A stretch of DNA of 64,000 bases from NCBI GenBank assembly GCA_963811055.1, contig CAWEPQ010000014.1, forward strand, positions 248,001-312,000, written 5' to 3'. The stretch is from JACVRW01 sp963811055 (GTDB lineage: Bacteria > Actinomycetota > Thermoleophilia > Solirubrobacterales > Thermoleophilaceae). This document shows, piece after piece, positions 16,242 to 25,168 of the stretch. A program made the position numbers and the translations under genes. The notes under the pieces are model-generated. The model searched no databases, was not told the DNA's origin, and was given only the letters and a program-made list of their open reading frames with translations. Within the stretch, counting starts at the first letter, position 1, and the number at the start of each line of letters is the position of its first letter.

Positions 16242-17264
16242 GTGATCGCGGTCGACGCGAACGGCGCCGACCAGGGGCCGGCCGCTGTCGCCGAGGGAGC
16301 GCGCCGCTCGGGGGTCGACGTGTTGCTGTTCGGGCCCGCGGACGCCCTTGGGCAGGACGGAGACGGCGTGCAGGTGGTGGACGCCCCGCTCACCATCGGA
16401 GGGCACGAGGAGCCGGCCCAGGCCGTGCGCTCGAGGCCCCACGCGTCGATCGTCCAGGCGGCCCGTGCCGTGGCCGACGGCCGCGCGGATGCGCTCGTGT
16501 CCGCGGGCAGCACAGGGCCCACGCTCGCCGCCGCGACGCTGCAGATAAAGCGCCTGCGCGGCGTGCACCGGCCGGCCCTGGCTGTCCTGCTTCCGATCCC
16601 GGGCGGCCCGGTGCTACTGCTCGACGCCGGGGCGAGCGTGGAGGCCCGCCCAGAGCACCTCGTGCAGTTCGCCTACATGGGCGCCTGCTTCATGGAGGCC
16701 GTGTACGGCCACGAACGCCCGCGCGTCGGCCTGCTCTCTGTGGGCGCGGAGTCCGGCAAGGGCACCCCGGCGGTGCTCACCGCGCGCGAGCGCATCGAGG
16801 AGGCGGGCGGCCTCGAGTTCGTGGGCAACGTGGAGGGCTTCGACCTTCCCGGCGCGGGAGCCGACGTGGTGGTCACCGACGGCTTCACCGGCAACGTGGC
16901 GCTCAAGGTGCTGGAGGGCACCTCGCGGCTCGTGCGCGACTCCATATCCGACGCCGTGCGCTCCAGCCCCGTGTCGGCGCTCGGCGGGCTGCTCATCCGC
17001 GGCCAGGTGGGCAAGCTGCGCGAGAAGCTCGACCCGGAGGCGGTGGGCGGCGCCATCCTGCTCGGCCTGCGCAAGCCCGTGGTGGTGGCGCACGGCAGCT
17101 TCGGGCCGCGGGGGATCGCCAGCGCCGTGGGCCTGGCCAGGCGAGCCGTGGACGAGGACATGGTCGGCCGCACCGCCACTGCCCTCGAGGCCGCCGGTGC
17201 ATTGCGATCCGCGCGCGCTGGTAGCGTCGCCGAGGTGACGCCCGAGAGCCACGGCAGCGCCTAG
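16242..17264 (+). CDS. plsX: Phosphate acyltransferase PlsX
   Basis: Converts acyl-ACP to acyl-phosphate for phospholipid synthesis. 340 residues starting GTG at 16242 (VIAVDANGADQGPAAVAEG, matching the family's AVDAMGGD with M and G replaced by N and A). It contains SAGSTGPTLAAA, LLDAGASVEARPEHLVQFA, GLLSVGAESGKGT and VVTDGFTGNVALKVLEG. The conserved DAMGGD altered to DANGAD is a mild divergence at the substrate site. It is flanked by rpmF and acpP. Confidence 0.92.
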   Translation: MIAVDANGADQGPAAVAEGARRSGVDVLLFGPADALGQDGDGVQVVDAPLTIGGHEEPAQAVRSRPHASIVQAARAVADGRADALVSAGSTGPTLAAATLQIKRLRGVHRPALAVLLPIPGGPVLLLDAGASVEARPEHLVQFAYMGACFMEAVYGHERPRVGLLSVGAESGKGTPAVLTARERIEEAGGLEFVGNVEGFDLPGAGADVVVTDGFTGNVALKVLEGTSRLVRDSISDAVRSSPVSALGGLLIRGQVGKLREKLDPEAVGGAILLGLRKPVVVAHGSFGPRGIASAVGLARRAVDEDMVGRTATALEAAGALRSARAGSVAEVTPESHGSA

Positions 17265-17270
17265 ATCCGC

Positions 17271-17519
17271 ATGGAGCGCGAGGACGTACTGGAGCGCATT
17301 CGCCGGCACCTGTCGGCGGAGCTCGAGGTCGATCCGGGACGGATTGCCGAAGGCACCCGCTTCCGGGAGGATCTGGAGGCGGACTCGCTCGATCTCGTGG
17401 AGCTCGTGGTCGAGCTGGAGGACAGCTACGGGATCCGGATACCCGATGAGGAGGCGGCGAAGATCCTCACCGTCGGCCAGGCCGCCGACTTCGTAGCCGC
17501 CCATGCAGCAGAAGCGTGA
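17271..17519 (+). CDS. acpP: Acyl carrier protein
   Basis: 82 residues, acidic four-helix protein. FREDLEADSLDLVELVVELE contains the DSL motif whose serine (about residue 39) receives 4'-phosphopantetheine. It sits between plsX, which uses acyl-ACP, and rnc, overlapping rnc by 17 bases. Canonical fatty-acid-synthesis carrier. Confidence 0.95.
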   Translation: MEREDVLERIRRHLSAELEVDPGRIAEGTRFREDLEADSLDLVELVVELEDSYGIRIPDEEAAKILTVGQAADFVAAHAAEA

Positions 17520-18195
17520 GACGCTTGGCGACCTGCTCGACGGCCTGCCGGAAACTCTCCGGCGGCAGGTCTTCACCCACGCGTCGTGGGTCGATCACCG
17601 GGCCGAGTCCTACGAGCGCCTCGCGTTCCTCGGGGACGTCGTCCTGAGCCTCGCCGTGTCCACCCACCTCTTCCCTCGCTTCGAGCGTCACGGGGCCGGC
17701 CGGCTCACCAAGGTCCGCGCGCAGGCCGTGAGCGGCGCTTCCTGTGCCCGCGTGGCCCGCGAGCTGGGCGTGCCCGACGAGCTCCGCGCGGCAGCTCCCG
17801 AGGGCGGCGCGGGCCGCGGCGCGGCCACGCTCGTGGAGTCCGAGCGCGTGCTCGCCTCCGTGTGCGAGGCGATCATCGGGGCCGCGTACCTCGAGTTCGG
17901 CTTCGAGCGCACGGGCCCGGCCGTGGTGGCCTCGTTCGCCGAGGAGATCGACGAGTCCCTCGAGCACCCTGTGGACTACAAGTCGGTGCTGCAGGAACGG
18001 CTCGCGCGCCGGGCCGAGCTGGTGGACTACCGCACGATCGCCGAGCAGGGCCCGGCCCACGAGCGCAGCTTCGTGGTGGTGGCGGAGGTGGCCGGGCAGG
18101 AGCTCGGGCGCGGTGAGGGAAAGACCAAGAAGGGCGCGGAGCAGGAAGCGGCACTACAGGCTCTGAGCGCTCTCGAAGAAGGGGCCTCCGGCTGA
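17503..18195 (+). CDS. rnc: Ribonuclease III family protein with altered active-site acids
   Basis: 230 residues: RNase III domain (about 1–150) then a double-stranded RNA-binding domain (VDYKSVLQERLARRA … KTKKGAEQEAALQAL). The signature reads YERLAFLGDVVL where the family has NERLEFLGDxxL, and VLASVCEAIIGAAYLE where it has ILADxFEAxIGAxYLD. Relative to E. coli numbering, Glu38, Asp45 and Glu117 are kept, but Glu41 is Ala and Asp114 is Ser, both metal-site acids. Either catalysis is weak or the site is rearranged. Position between acpP and smc is the conserved rnc locus, so it is orthologous. See findings. Confidence 0.88.
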   Translation: MQQKRETLGDLLDGLPETLRRQVFTHASWVDHRAESYERLAFLGDVVLSLAVSTHLFPRFERHGAGRLTKVRAQAVSGASCARVARELGVPDELRAAAPEGGAGRGAATLVESERVLASVCEAIIGAAYLEFGFERTGPAVVASFAEEIDESLEHPVDYKSVLQERLARRAELVDYRTIAEQGPAHERSFVVVAEVAGQELGRGEGKTKKGAEQEAALQALSALEEGASG

Positions 18196-21100
18196 TGCAC
18201 CTCAGGTCGATCGCCATGAAGGGCTTCAAGTCCTTCCCGTCGCGGACCAAGCTCGAGTTCGGGCCGGGCGTGTCCGTGATCGTCGGGCCGAACGGCTCGG
18301 GCAAGTCGAACATCACGGACGGCGTGCTCTGGGCGCTCGGCGAGCAGAGCCCGCTGGCGATCCGCGGGCAGACGATGAAGGACGTGATCTTCGCCGGCGG
18401 CCACGGCGTGGGGGGCTCGGGAGCCGCCGAGGTGGAGGTCGTGATCGACAACTCCGACGGCGCGCTGCCCACGGACTTCTCGGAGATCTCGATCGTCCGC
18501 CGCCTCGGCCGCGACGGAGAGGGCGAGTACCGCCTCAACGGCGCCCGCTGCCGGCTCGTGGACGTGCTCGAGGTGCTCTCGGACTCCGGGCTCGGCAAGG
18601 AGATGCATTCGGTCGTATCCCAGGGCAAGGTCGAGCAGATCGTGCTCTCGCGGCCCAAGGAGCGGCGCCTCATGATCGAGGAGGCGGCGGGGCTCGGAAA
18701 GCACCGCAAGCGCCGCCGCCGTGCGCAGCTGAAGCTCGAGCGCACCGAGGAGAACCTCTCCCGCGCGCTGGACGTGGAGCGCGAGGCGCGCTCGCGGCTC
18801 AGGCCGCTCAAGCGCCAGGCCGAGGCGGCGGAGCTTCACGAGCGGATCGAGCGCCAGTCACTCGAGGCGCGGATGGCGCTGGCCGGCGACTCCGCGCGGA
18901 CCGCGCGAGCCGCGCTGGCCGACGCCGAGGCGCGGGCCGTGGTTTCGCGCGCCGAGCGCGACGAGGCCGAGCGCCTGCTCACCGACGTGGCCGGCCGCCG
19001 CGAGGCGGCCGAGCAGGCCTTCGCCGCGCAGAGCCGGGCCCGCGAGCAGATCCAGGCCCGGCGCTTCGACGCGGGATCCGCGGCCGAGCGGATCCAGATG
19101 CGCCTCGAGCGCGTGCGCGACCAGGCGGGAGCCGCCGAGGAGCGGCGCGAGCGGCGCACGCGCCAGCTCGCCCTGCTCGAGTCCGAGTCGGCGGAGGCGC
19201 CCGAGGAGGCCAACGAGCTGCCTGACTCGGAGCTGCCGCGCCTGCCCGATGAGGGCGACGACGCGGCGCGAGCGGCCTGGGACGCACTCTCCGCGAGCGA
19301 ACGCATCCGCGCCCTGGAGCTCGAGCTGGAGCGGCTCGACGCGGATGCCGAGGAGCGCCGGGAGCGGGAGCTGGCCGGGCTCGACGCCGCGCTTGCCTCC
19401 GCCAGGGCACGCACCACCGAGCTTGAAGCCGCCGTGGCCGATCGCCGCGCCGCTCTCGACGGCGCCGAGCGCTCCGCCGACGAGGCGCGGACGCGCCGCC
19501 GCGAGGCCGAGCAGGCCGTGCAGGCGGCGCGCACCCGGGCCGCCGACGCCGGCGCCGAGCTGGCCGCCGTCAACCGCCTGTTGCGCGGCGCCGGCACCGC
19601 CCCGGGCGGGGAGCCGGCGCTGGTGGAAGGTCTCAAGGCAGAGCCCGGATTCGAGCCGGCACTCTCCGCCGCGCTTGGCGCACGGCTCACCGCCGCGGTG
19701 GTGGAGGACCTCGCCGCCGGCGAGCGCCTGCTCGACGGGGCGGGCGATGGCGGGGCCACGGCGCTGGTGTCGTCGCGCGCCCACGGGCGTCCCGCCGGGC
19801 AGTCGCCGGTGGCCGGTGCCACGCGACTGCTGGCGCACGTGACTCCAGACAAGCGCGTGGCGCGGATGGCCGAGCGGCTCCTGGGCGACGTCTGGCTGGT
19901 GGACTCGCTGGACTCGGTGTCGGCCTCTTTCCGAGGAGTGGCCGTCACGCGCTCCGGTCGTCTCCTGGACGCCTCCACCGGCGAGCTCTCCCAGGCGCCG
20001 GAGGGCGGTGGCGAGCGCCTGCTCGAGGAGATCGGCCGGCGTGATCAGCTGGTGGCGGACTCCGAGGCGGCCGCGGTCGAGGAGACGCAGGCACAGGCGG
20101 CCGTGGTGGCCGCCGCCGAGGCGGTGAACGGGGCCGACGCCGTGCGCGAGGAGGCCGAAGGCGCGTTGCGGCGGGCCGCGCGGGAGCACGCCGAGGCGAG
20201 CGACGAGGCCGAGCGGGCGCAGTGGCTGCTCGAGCGCAGGCGCGAGAGCGCCGAGGATGGGCCGGACGGCGTACGCCGCGCCGGTCTGACCGCCGACCTT
20301 CGCGCCGAGCGGCGGATGGCCGAGCGCGCCGAGCGCGAGCGGACCGAGCGGAGGAACACCTTGGTGGCGCTGAGGAGCGGCATCGAGGCCGACGCCGACC
20401 TCAGCCGTGTCGCCGACCGCGCCGCGCGGGCGCTGGAAGCGGCGCTCACGGCCGTCGTGGCCAGGCGCGACGCTGCTCGGCGCGGAGCTCGAGGCGGGTG
20501 CCGCGGCCGGCGATGAGACCGCCGCCGCGCTGCGGGCCTGCGCCCACGAGGAGGCCGACCTCCAGGGCCGGCTGAGGAGAGCCAGCGAGGCCGTCACCGA
20601 GAACGAGGTGTCCGCCCAGCAGGCGCGCGACGCTTCCGACGGCGTGGAGCGCGAGCTCGGCGAGCTTGCGGGGAGGCTGGGGCTGGAGGCCGAGCCGGCC
20701 ACCGAGCCGCTGCCCGACGAGGAGCGCGCGGCTCTCGCGACGCGGGTGGAGCGCCTCCGCGCCCGGCGCGAGCAGCTCGGCCCCGTCAACCCGCTCGCCG
20801 GGCAGGAGTACGAGGAGGCCGTGACCCACGTCGAGGAGCTCGAGGAGCAGCGGCGCGACCTCGAGGCGGCGCTGGCCGAGCTCGAGGGCCTGATCAAGGA
20901 GACCGACCGGCGCATCAAGGAGAGCTTCGAGGAGACCTTCACCGCCGCGGCCAAGAACTTCGAGGACGTGGTGGAGCACCTGTTCCCCGGCGGCCGCGGC
21001 CGGCTGCGCCTCGTGCGCGCCGACCAGGTGCCGCGCCCGGTGGTGGGCGGCGAGGTGCCCGCCGGCGACGAGGAGGAGGGCTCCGAGGAAGAGCCCGATG

Positions 21101-21477
21101 GCGACGACGAGCCCGAGATGGGGGTGGAGATCGAGGTCACCCCTCCCGGCAAGTCCACCAAGCGGCTGTCGCTTCTGTCGGGCGGCGAGAAGTCGCTCGT
21201 GGCGCTCGCGTTCATGTTCGCGGTCTTCCTGGCCCGGCCGTGCCCGTTCTACATCCTCGACGAGGTGGAGGCGGCGCTGGACGACATCAACATCGATCGC
21301 TTCCTCGAGCTGGTGCGCCGATACGCCGACCGCGCCCAGTTCATCGTCGTGACGCACCAGAAGCGCACGATGGACGCCGCCGACACGCTCTACGGCGTCA
21401 GCATGGGCGGCGACGGCGTGTCGCAGGTGGTCTCGCGCAAGCTCGCCGGCCGGCCGGTCGAGGAAGCCGCCGCGTAG
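18195..21477 (+). CDS. smc: Chromosome segregation protein SMC, one frameshift
   Basis: Condensin ATPase. The N-terminal head has VSVIVGPNGSGKSNITDGVLW (Walker A) and FAGG. It is followed by a long Ala/Glu/Arg coiled coil, a hinge (about codons 470–620), the return coil, and a C-terminal head with LSGGEKSLVALAFMFAVF (signature) and YILDEVEAALDDINIDRF (Walker B), then VTHQKRTMDAAD. The frame shifts from that of 18195 to the next one near 20470 (…TAVVARRD continues as TLLGAELEAG…). The net change is one extra base, most simply a sequence error, because both heads and coils are otherwise perfect. About 1,090 residues, slightly short. The start overlaps the rnc stop by one base. Confidence 0.9.
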
Positions 21478-21493
21478 CCGGCGGGCCGCCGGC
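21477..21493 (+). terminator. Perfect hairpin between smc and ftsY
   Basis: GCCGGCGG-G-CCGCCGGC starts on the last base of the smc stop. No T-run follows, so this may be a pause or mRNA-end structure rather than a classical terminator. Confidence 0.35.
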
Positions 21494-21496
21494 GCC

Positions 21497-21502
21497 TATC
21501 CT
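21497..21502 (+). promoter_or_regulatory. Putative leaderless -10 of ftsY
   Basis: TATCCT, 9 nt before the ATG at 21512, directly behind the hairpin. Confidence 0.45.
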
Positions 21503-21511
21503 CAGCGCGCC

Positions 21512-22504
21512 ATGGCCCGAAGCTGGCAGGAGCTGTTCGCCACCGGTGAGGAACCGGCGGCCGCTGAACCCACCGACGAGGACGGGCAGCGCCGTGGCGG
21601 GTTCTTCCGCCGCCTGCGCGACAACATGTCGAAGACCCGCGAGGCGCTGGGCGCGGAGCTCCAGGCCACGATGTTCCAGTCGCTCGACGAGGAGGCATTC
21701 GAGCGGCTCGAGGAGACGCTGATCTACGCGGACGTGGGCGCCCCCACCACCGCGCTGATCGTGGAGCGGCTGGAGGGCGAGGCCGCCGGCGGGGAGCTCA
21801 GCGGCGGCGAGGACCTCACCCGGCGCCTCCGGGAGCTGCTGGCCGAGACGGCCCGCGTGGAGGGCGACACCATCCCGCTCACCGCGCATCCCACGGTGAT
21901 CCTGGTGACCGGCGTCAACGGCAGCGGCAAGACCACCACCTGCGGCAAGATGGCCTGGCACCTCCAGAAGGAGCTCGGCCGCTCGGTGCTGCTGGCCGCG
22001 GGGGACACCTTCCGAGCCGCCGCCGCCGAGCAGCTCACCCTGTGGGCGGAGCGGGCGGGCTGCGAGATCGTGCGCGGCGAGGCGGGCTCCGACCCGGGCG
22101 CCGTGGTGTACGACGCGCTCGACGCGGCCGAGTCGCGCGGCCACGACGTGGTGATCGTGGACACGGCGGGCCGGCTCCACACCCAGCAGCACCTGATGGA
22201 CGAGCTGCGCAAGATCCGCAAGGTGATCGCCGGGCGGATCGGCGACGCGCCGCACGAGACGCTGCTCACGATCGACGCCACCACGGGCCAGAACGGGCTG
22301 CGCCAGGCGCTGCTGTTCCGCGACGCGGTGGACGTGACCGGCATCGCGCTCACCAAGCTCGACGGCACCGCCAAGGGCGGGATCGCGCTGGCGATCGCCC
22401 AGGAGCTCGAGGTGCCGGTCAAGCTGATCGGCGTGGGGGAGGCCCTCGAGGACCTGCGCCCCTTCGACGCCGACGACTTCGCCGAGGCGATCCTCACTCC
22501 GTAG
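21512..22504 (+). CDS. ftsY: Signal recognition particle receptor FtsY
   Basis: SRP receptor GTPase that docks ribosome–SRP complexes at the membrane. 330 residues: a short acidic A region, the N domain (GGFFRRLRDNMSKTREAL) and the G domain with VTGVNGSGKTTTCGKMA (G1), DTFRAAAAEQL, VIVDTAGRLHTQ (G3), ALTKLDGTAKGG (G4) and IGVGEALEDLRPFDADDF at the C-terminus. Works with Ffh encoded 2.6 kb downstream. Its last base is the first of the next gene's GTG. Confidence 0.95.
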   Translation: MARSWQELFATGEEPAAAEPTDEDGQRRGGFFRRLRDNMSKTREALGAELQATMFQSLDEEAFERLEETLIYADVGAPTTALIVERLEGEAAGGELSGGEDLTRRLRELLAETARVEGDTIPLTAHPTVILVTGVNGSGKTTTCGKMAWHLQKELGRSVLLAAGDTFRAAAAEQLTLWAERAGCEIVRGEAGSDPGAVVYDALDAAESRGHDVVIVDTAGRLHTQQHLMDELRKIRKVIAGRIGDAPHETLLTIDATTGQNGLRQALLFRDAVDVTGIALTKLDGTAKGGIALAIAQELEVPVKLIGVGEALEDLRPFDADDFAEAILTP

Positions 22505-23346
22505 TGGGCCCGCTGCTGGTCACGGGCGGGAGCGGCTTCCTGGGAGGCGAGCTGCTGCGTCAGGCAGAGGGCCGTCAGCTGGCGGCCACCTACCTCTCAG
22601 GCGCGCCGGGCGGCCCCCAGGGCGTCGAGTGGATCGAGCTGGACGTGCGCGACGAGGCCGCCGTGCGCTCGGCGGTCGAACGCGTGCGGCCCGCCGCCGT
22701 CGTCCACACGGCCTACCGCCAGGAGGGCGAGGGCGCGCGCGAGACCACGGTGGACGGCGCGGGCGCGGTGGCCCGCGCGGCAGCGGCGGTGGAGGCTCGG
22801 CTGGTCCACATGTCGAGCGACGTGATCTTCGACGGCACCAAGCCCACGGCCTACGACGAGCTCGACCCGCCCTCCCCGATCACCGACTACGGGCGTGCCA
22901 AGGCCGATGCCGAGTACGCGGTGGCCGAGGCGCATCCCGGGGCGCTGCTCGTCCGTACCTCGCTGATCTACGGTCACGGGCACAGCCGGCACGAGCGGCT
23001 GGCGCTCGAGGCCGCGCGCGGCGAGGGCGAGCTCGCGTTCTTCGACGACGAGGTGCGCTGCCCGGTGGCGGTGGACGACCTGGCGGCCGCCCTGCTGGAG
23101 CTCGTGGACCGCGCCGAGCCGGGCGTGCTCAACGTGGCGGGCGGCGAGGTGGTGAGCCGCTACGAGTTCGCATGCATCGTGGCCGCCGCGGCCGGCCTGC
23201 CGACGGATCGGATCCGGCGCGCGTCGATCGCGGAGTCGGGCCTCACCCGGCCGCGGAACTGCGGGCTGACGAGCGAGCGCGCCGCCGGACTGCTCCGCAC
23301 CCGCATGCGCGGACCGCGCGAGCGCCTGTCGATCTCCGCCGAATAG
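22504..23346 (+). CDS. RmlD-like SDR (sugar-nucleotide reductase family)
   Basis: 280 residues. PLLVTGGSGFLGGELLRQA is the Rossmann NAD(P) motif, LVHMSSDVIFDGTKPTAYDE matches the dTDP-4-dehydrorhamnose reductase family (SSDYVFDG…), YGRAKADAE is the YxxxK catalytic pair, and VLNVAGGEVVSRYEFA closes the pattern. GTG 22504 overlaps the ftsY stop (TAGTG). There are no other rhamnose genes nearby, so it may act on a different substrate. Insertion of this gene between ftsY and ffh is a lineage feature, not a disruption. Confidence 0.82.
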   Translation: MGPLLVTGGSGFLGGELLRQAEGRQLAATYLSGAPGGPQGVEWIELDVRDEAAVRSAVERVRPAAVVHTAYRQEGEGARETTVDGAGAVARAAAAVEARLVHMSSDVIFDGTKPTAYDELDPPSPITDYGRAKADAEYAVAEAHPGALLVRTSLIYGHGHSRHERLALEAARGEGELAFFDDEVRCPVAVDDLAAALLELVDRAEPGVLNVAGGEVVSRYEFACIVAAAAGLPTDRIRRASIAESGLTRPRNCGLTSERAAGLLRTRMRGPRERLSISAE

Positions 23347-23369
23347 CGGGAGCCGCGCTCGCGGTCCGT

Positions 23370-23375
23370 CAGAAT
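23370..23375 (+). promoter_or_regulatory. Possible leaderless -10 of the nfeD-like gene
   Basis: CAGAAT, 9 nt before the ATG at 23385. A weak match, as the first base is not T. Confidence 0.3.
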
Positions 23376-23384
23376 GCGTTGAGC

Positions 23385-23811
23385 ATGGACGACTGGGTGC
23401 TATGGATGATCGCCGCCGGTGCGCTGGCGGTGGGCGAGATCGCGACGCTGGGGTTCTTCCTCGGGCCGATCGCCGTGGCCGCGCTCGTCACGGCGGGTGT
23501 GGCGCTCGCGGGCGGCGGGGTGGCGATCCAGCTCGTGGTCTTCACACTGGTGTCCGCATCGTCGGTGGCCGTCCTGCGGCCGATCGCGCGCAGGCACCTG
23601 CACACGCCGCGCAAAGCTGCGCACCGGAGTGGCGGCCCTGGTGGGTTCACGTGCAATGGTGCTCGAGCGGGTGGACTCGAACGGCGGCTGCGTGAAGATC
23701 GGCGGCGAGGTCTGGTCGGCTCGTGCGTACGACGAGGACGAGGTGATGGAGCCCGGAACGCGGGTGGACGTGCTCAAGATCGACGGCGCGACAGCGCTCG
23801 TCTCGGAATAA
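23385..23811 (+). CDS. NfeD-like membrane protein, one frameshift
   Basis: About 141 residues once repaired. The N-terminal half has three or so membrane segments (WVLWMIAAGALAVGEIATLG…). The C-terminal half is the OB-fold NfeD domain (VGSRAMVLERVDSNGGCVKIGGEVWSARA split across about 23640–23730). The frame breaks at the AAA run 23613–23615; removing one A gives HTPRKLRTGVAALVGSRA, so a homopolymer error is the simplest reading. NfeD proteins pair with SPFH proteins; the SPFH gene follows 13 bases later. Confidence 0.82.
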
Positions 23812-23824
23812 GGAGGACTGGGAC

Positions 23825-24733
23825 GTGGCAACTCTGATCGTGCTGGTGGTGGTGGCGCTGGTCGTGCTGGTCACGCTGTCGCGGGGAATTCGCATCGTGC
23901 CCCAGGCGCGAGCGGGGATCGTGGAGCGGCTGGGCCGCTACCACCGGACGCTCGACGCCGGGCTGACGCTCGTGGTCCCGTACGTGGACCGCGTCAAGCC
24001 GCTCATCGACCTGCGCGAGACGGTGGTGTCGTTCCCGCCGCAGCCGGTGATCACAGAGGACAACCTGGTGATCCAGATCGACACGGTCATCTACTTCCAG
24101 GTGACCGATCCGAAAGCGGCGACCTATGAGATCGCCGACTACATCGCCGCGATCGAGCAGCTCACCGTCACCACGCTGCGCAACGTGATCGGCGGAATGA
24201 CGCTCGAGGAGACGCTGACCTCACGCGACAAGGTGAGCGCCGCCCTCCGAATCGTGCTCGACGAGGCCACCGGCAAGTGGGGGATCCGGGTCAACCGGGT
24301 GGAGCTCAAGGCGGTGGACCCGCCCATCTCGATCCAGGAGGCGATGGAGAAGCAGATGCGCGCCGAGCGCGACCGCCGCGCCACGATCCTCACGGCCGAG
24401 GGTGTGAAGCAGTCCCAGATCCTGACCGCGGAGGGCGAGAAGCAGAGCGCGATCCTGCGGGCCGAGGGCCGGCGCGAGTCGCAGATCCTCGAGGCCGAGG
24501 GCCAGTCGAAGGCGATCGAGACGGTCTTCGAGGCGATCCACCGCGGCGACGCCGACCAGAAGTTGCTCGCCTACCAATACCTCCAGGTGCTTCCCCAGAT
24601 AGCCCAGGGCGAGTCGAACAAGGTCTGGATCATCCCGAGCGAGGTCACGCAGGCGCTGTCAAGCCTGACCGCGTCGCTGCCCAAGCCGCCTGAGCCGCCG
24701 AAGCCGCCGCCGCCTCCGCCCCCGGCCGAGTAG
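23825..24733 (+). CDS. SPFH/band-7 membrane protein (QmcA/stomatin type)
   Basis: 302 residues. An N-terminal membrane anchor (TLIVLVVVALVVLVTLSRG) is followed by the SPFH domain (IVERLGRYHRTLDAGLTLVVP, then FPPQPVITEDNLVIQIDTVI) and a long helical region with EGVKQSQ/EGEKQSA/EGRRESQ/EGQSKAI repeats typical of QmcA. It ends in a Pro-rich tail (PPKPPPPPPPAE). A strong AGGAGG lies 8 bases before the GTG start. Forms oligomeric membrane microdomain scaffolds, often with NfeD as partner and linked to membrane fluidity or protease control. Confidence 0.93.
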   Translation: MATLIVLVVVALVVLVTLSRGIRIVPQARAGIVERLGRYHRTLDAGLTLVVPYVDRVKPLIDLRETVVSFPPQPVITEDNLVIQIDTVIYFQVTDPKAATYEIADYIAAIEQLTVTTLRNVIGGMTLEETLTSRDKVSAALRIVLDEATGKWGIRVNRVELKAVDPPISIQEAMEKQMRAERDRRATILTAEGVKQSQILTAEGEKQSAILRAEGRRESQILEAEGQSKAIETVFEAIHRGDADQKLLAYQYLQVLPQIAQGESNKVWIIPSEVTQALSSLTASLPKPPEPPKPPPPPPPAE

Positions 24734-24736
24734 GCC

Positions 24737-25156
24737 TTGACGCGCTCGAAGAGCGATCTGCTCGCCGAGCTCGCGGTGCGCTGGAGCCGCGACGACCGGG
24801 CCGCGGTCGAGGAGCTCCTGCACCCCGACGTCGAGATCGACATGACCGTCCGGGTGATGAATCCCGAGGTGTACCGGGGCTACGAGGGGCTGTGGCGCTA
24901 CGCCGCGGACATCACGGAGCTGTGGGAGTACGGCGAGACCGTCGTGCACAGCCGCACGGAGCGCGGCGACGAGGTTCTCGAGCTCAGCACCACGCCGATG
25001 CGTGCGCGCGCGAGCGGCGTGGAGTTCGCCCGGCAGATCGCGCAGCGCTACCGGTTCGAGGACGGGCTCGTGATCCGGATGACGATGCTGACCGACGTGG
25101 AGCGGGCGGTGGCGGACTTCGAGGCGGGCCGCCCGCGTCACCCGTCCGACGAGTAG
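24737..25156 (+). CDS. SnoaL-like / NTF2-fold protein
   Basis: 139 residues: LLAELAVRWSRDDRAAVEELLHPDVEIDMT and …RYRFEDGLVIRMTMLTDVERAVADFEAG give the helix-then-curved-sheet pattern of the SnoaL-like family. The TTG start at 24737 lies 3 bases after the SPFH stop, so it is likely translated by coupling. Its TAG stop forms the start of the -10-like TAGCCT in front of ffh. Function unknown; it shares the fold, but little sequence, with the protein at 5461–5856. Confidence 0.75.
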   Translation: MTRSKSDLLAELAVRWSRDDRAAVEELLHPDVEIDMTVRVMNPEVYRGYEGLWRYAADITELWEYGETVVHSRTERGDEVLELSTTPMRARASGVEFARQIAQRYRFEDGLVIRMTMLTDVERAVADFEAGRPRHPSDE

Positions 25157-25159
25157 CCT
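25154..25159 (+). promoter_or_regulatory. Putative leaderless -10 of ffh
   Basis: TAGCCT, 9 nt before the ATG at 25169. It begins with the stop codon of the preceding gene. Confidence 0.45.
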
Positions 25160-25168
25160 CAATCGCCG

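Noticed and set aside
20465..20480. Programmed frameshifting in smc (and at 23613 in the nfeD-like gene)
   Set aside because: No slippery heptamer or downstream structure. The shifts are one extra base, the latter in an AAA run, and other genes in this assembly carry similar ones.
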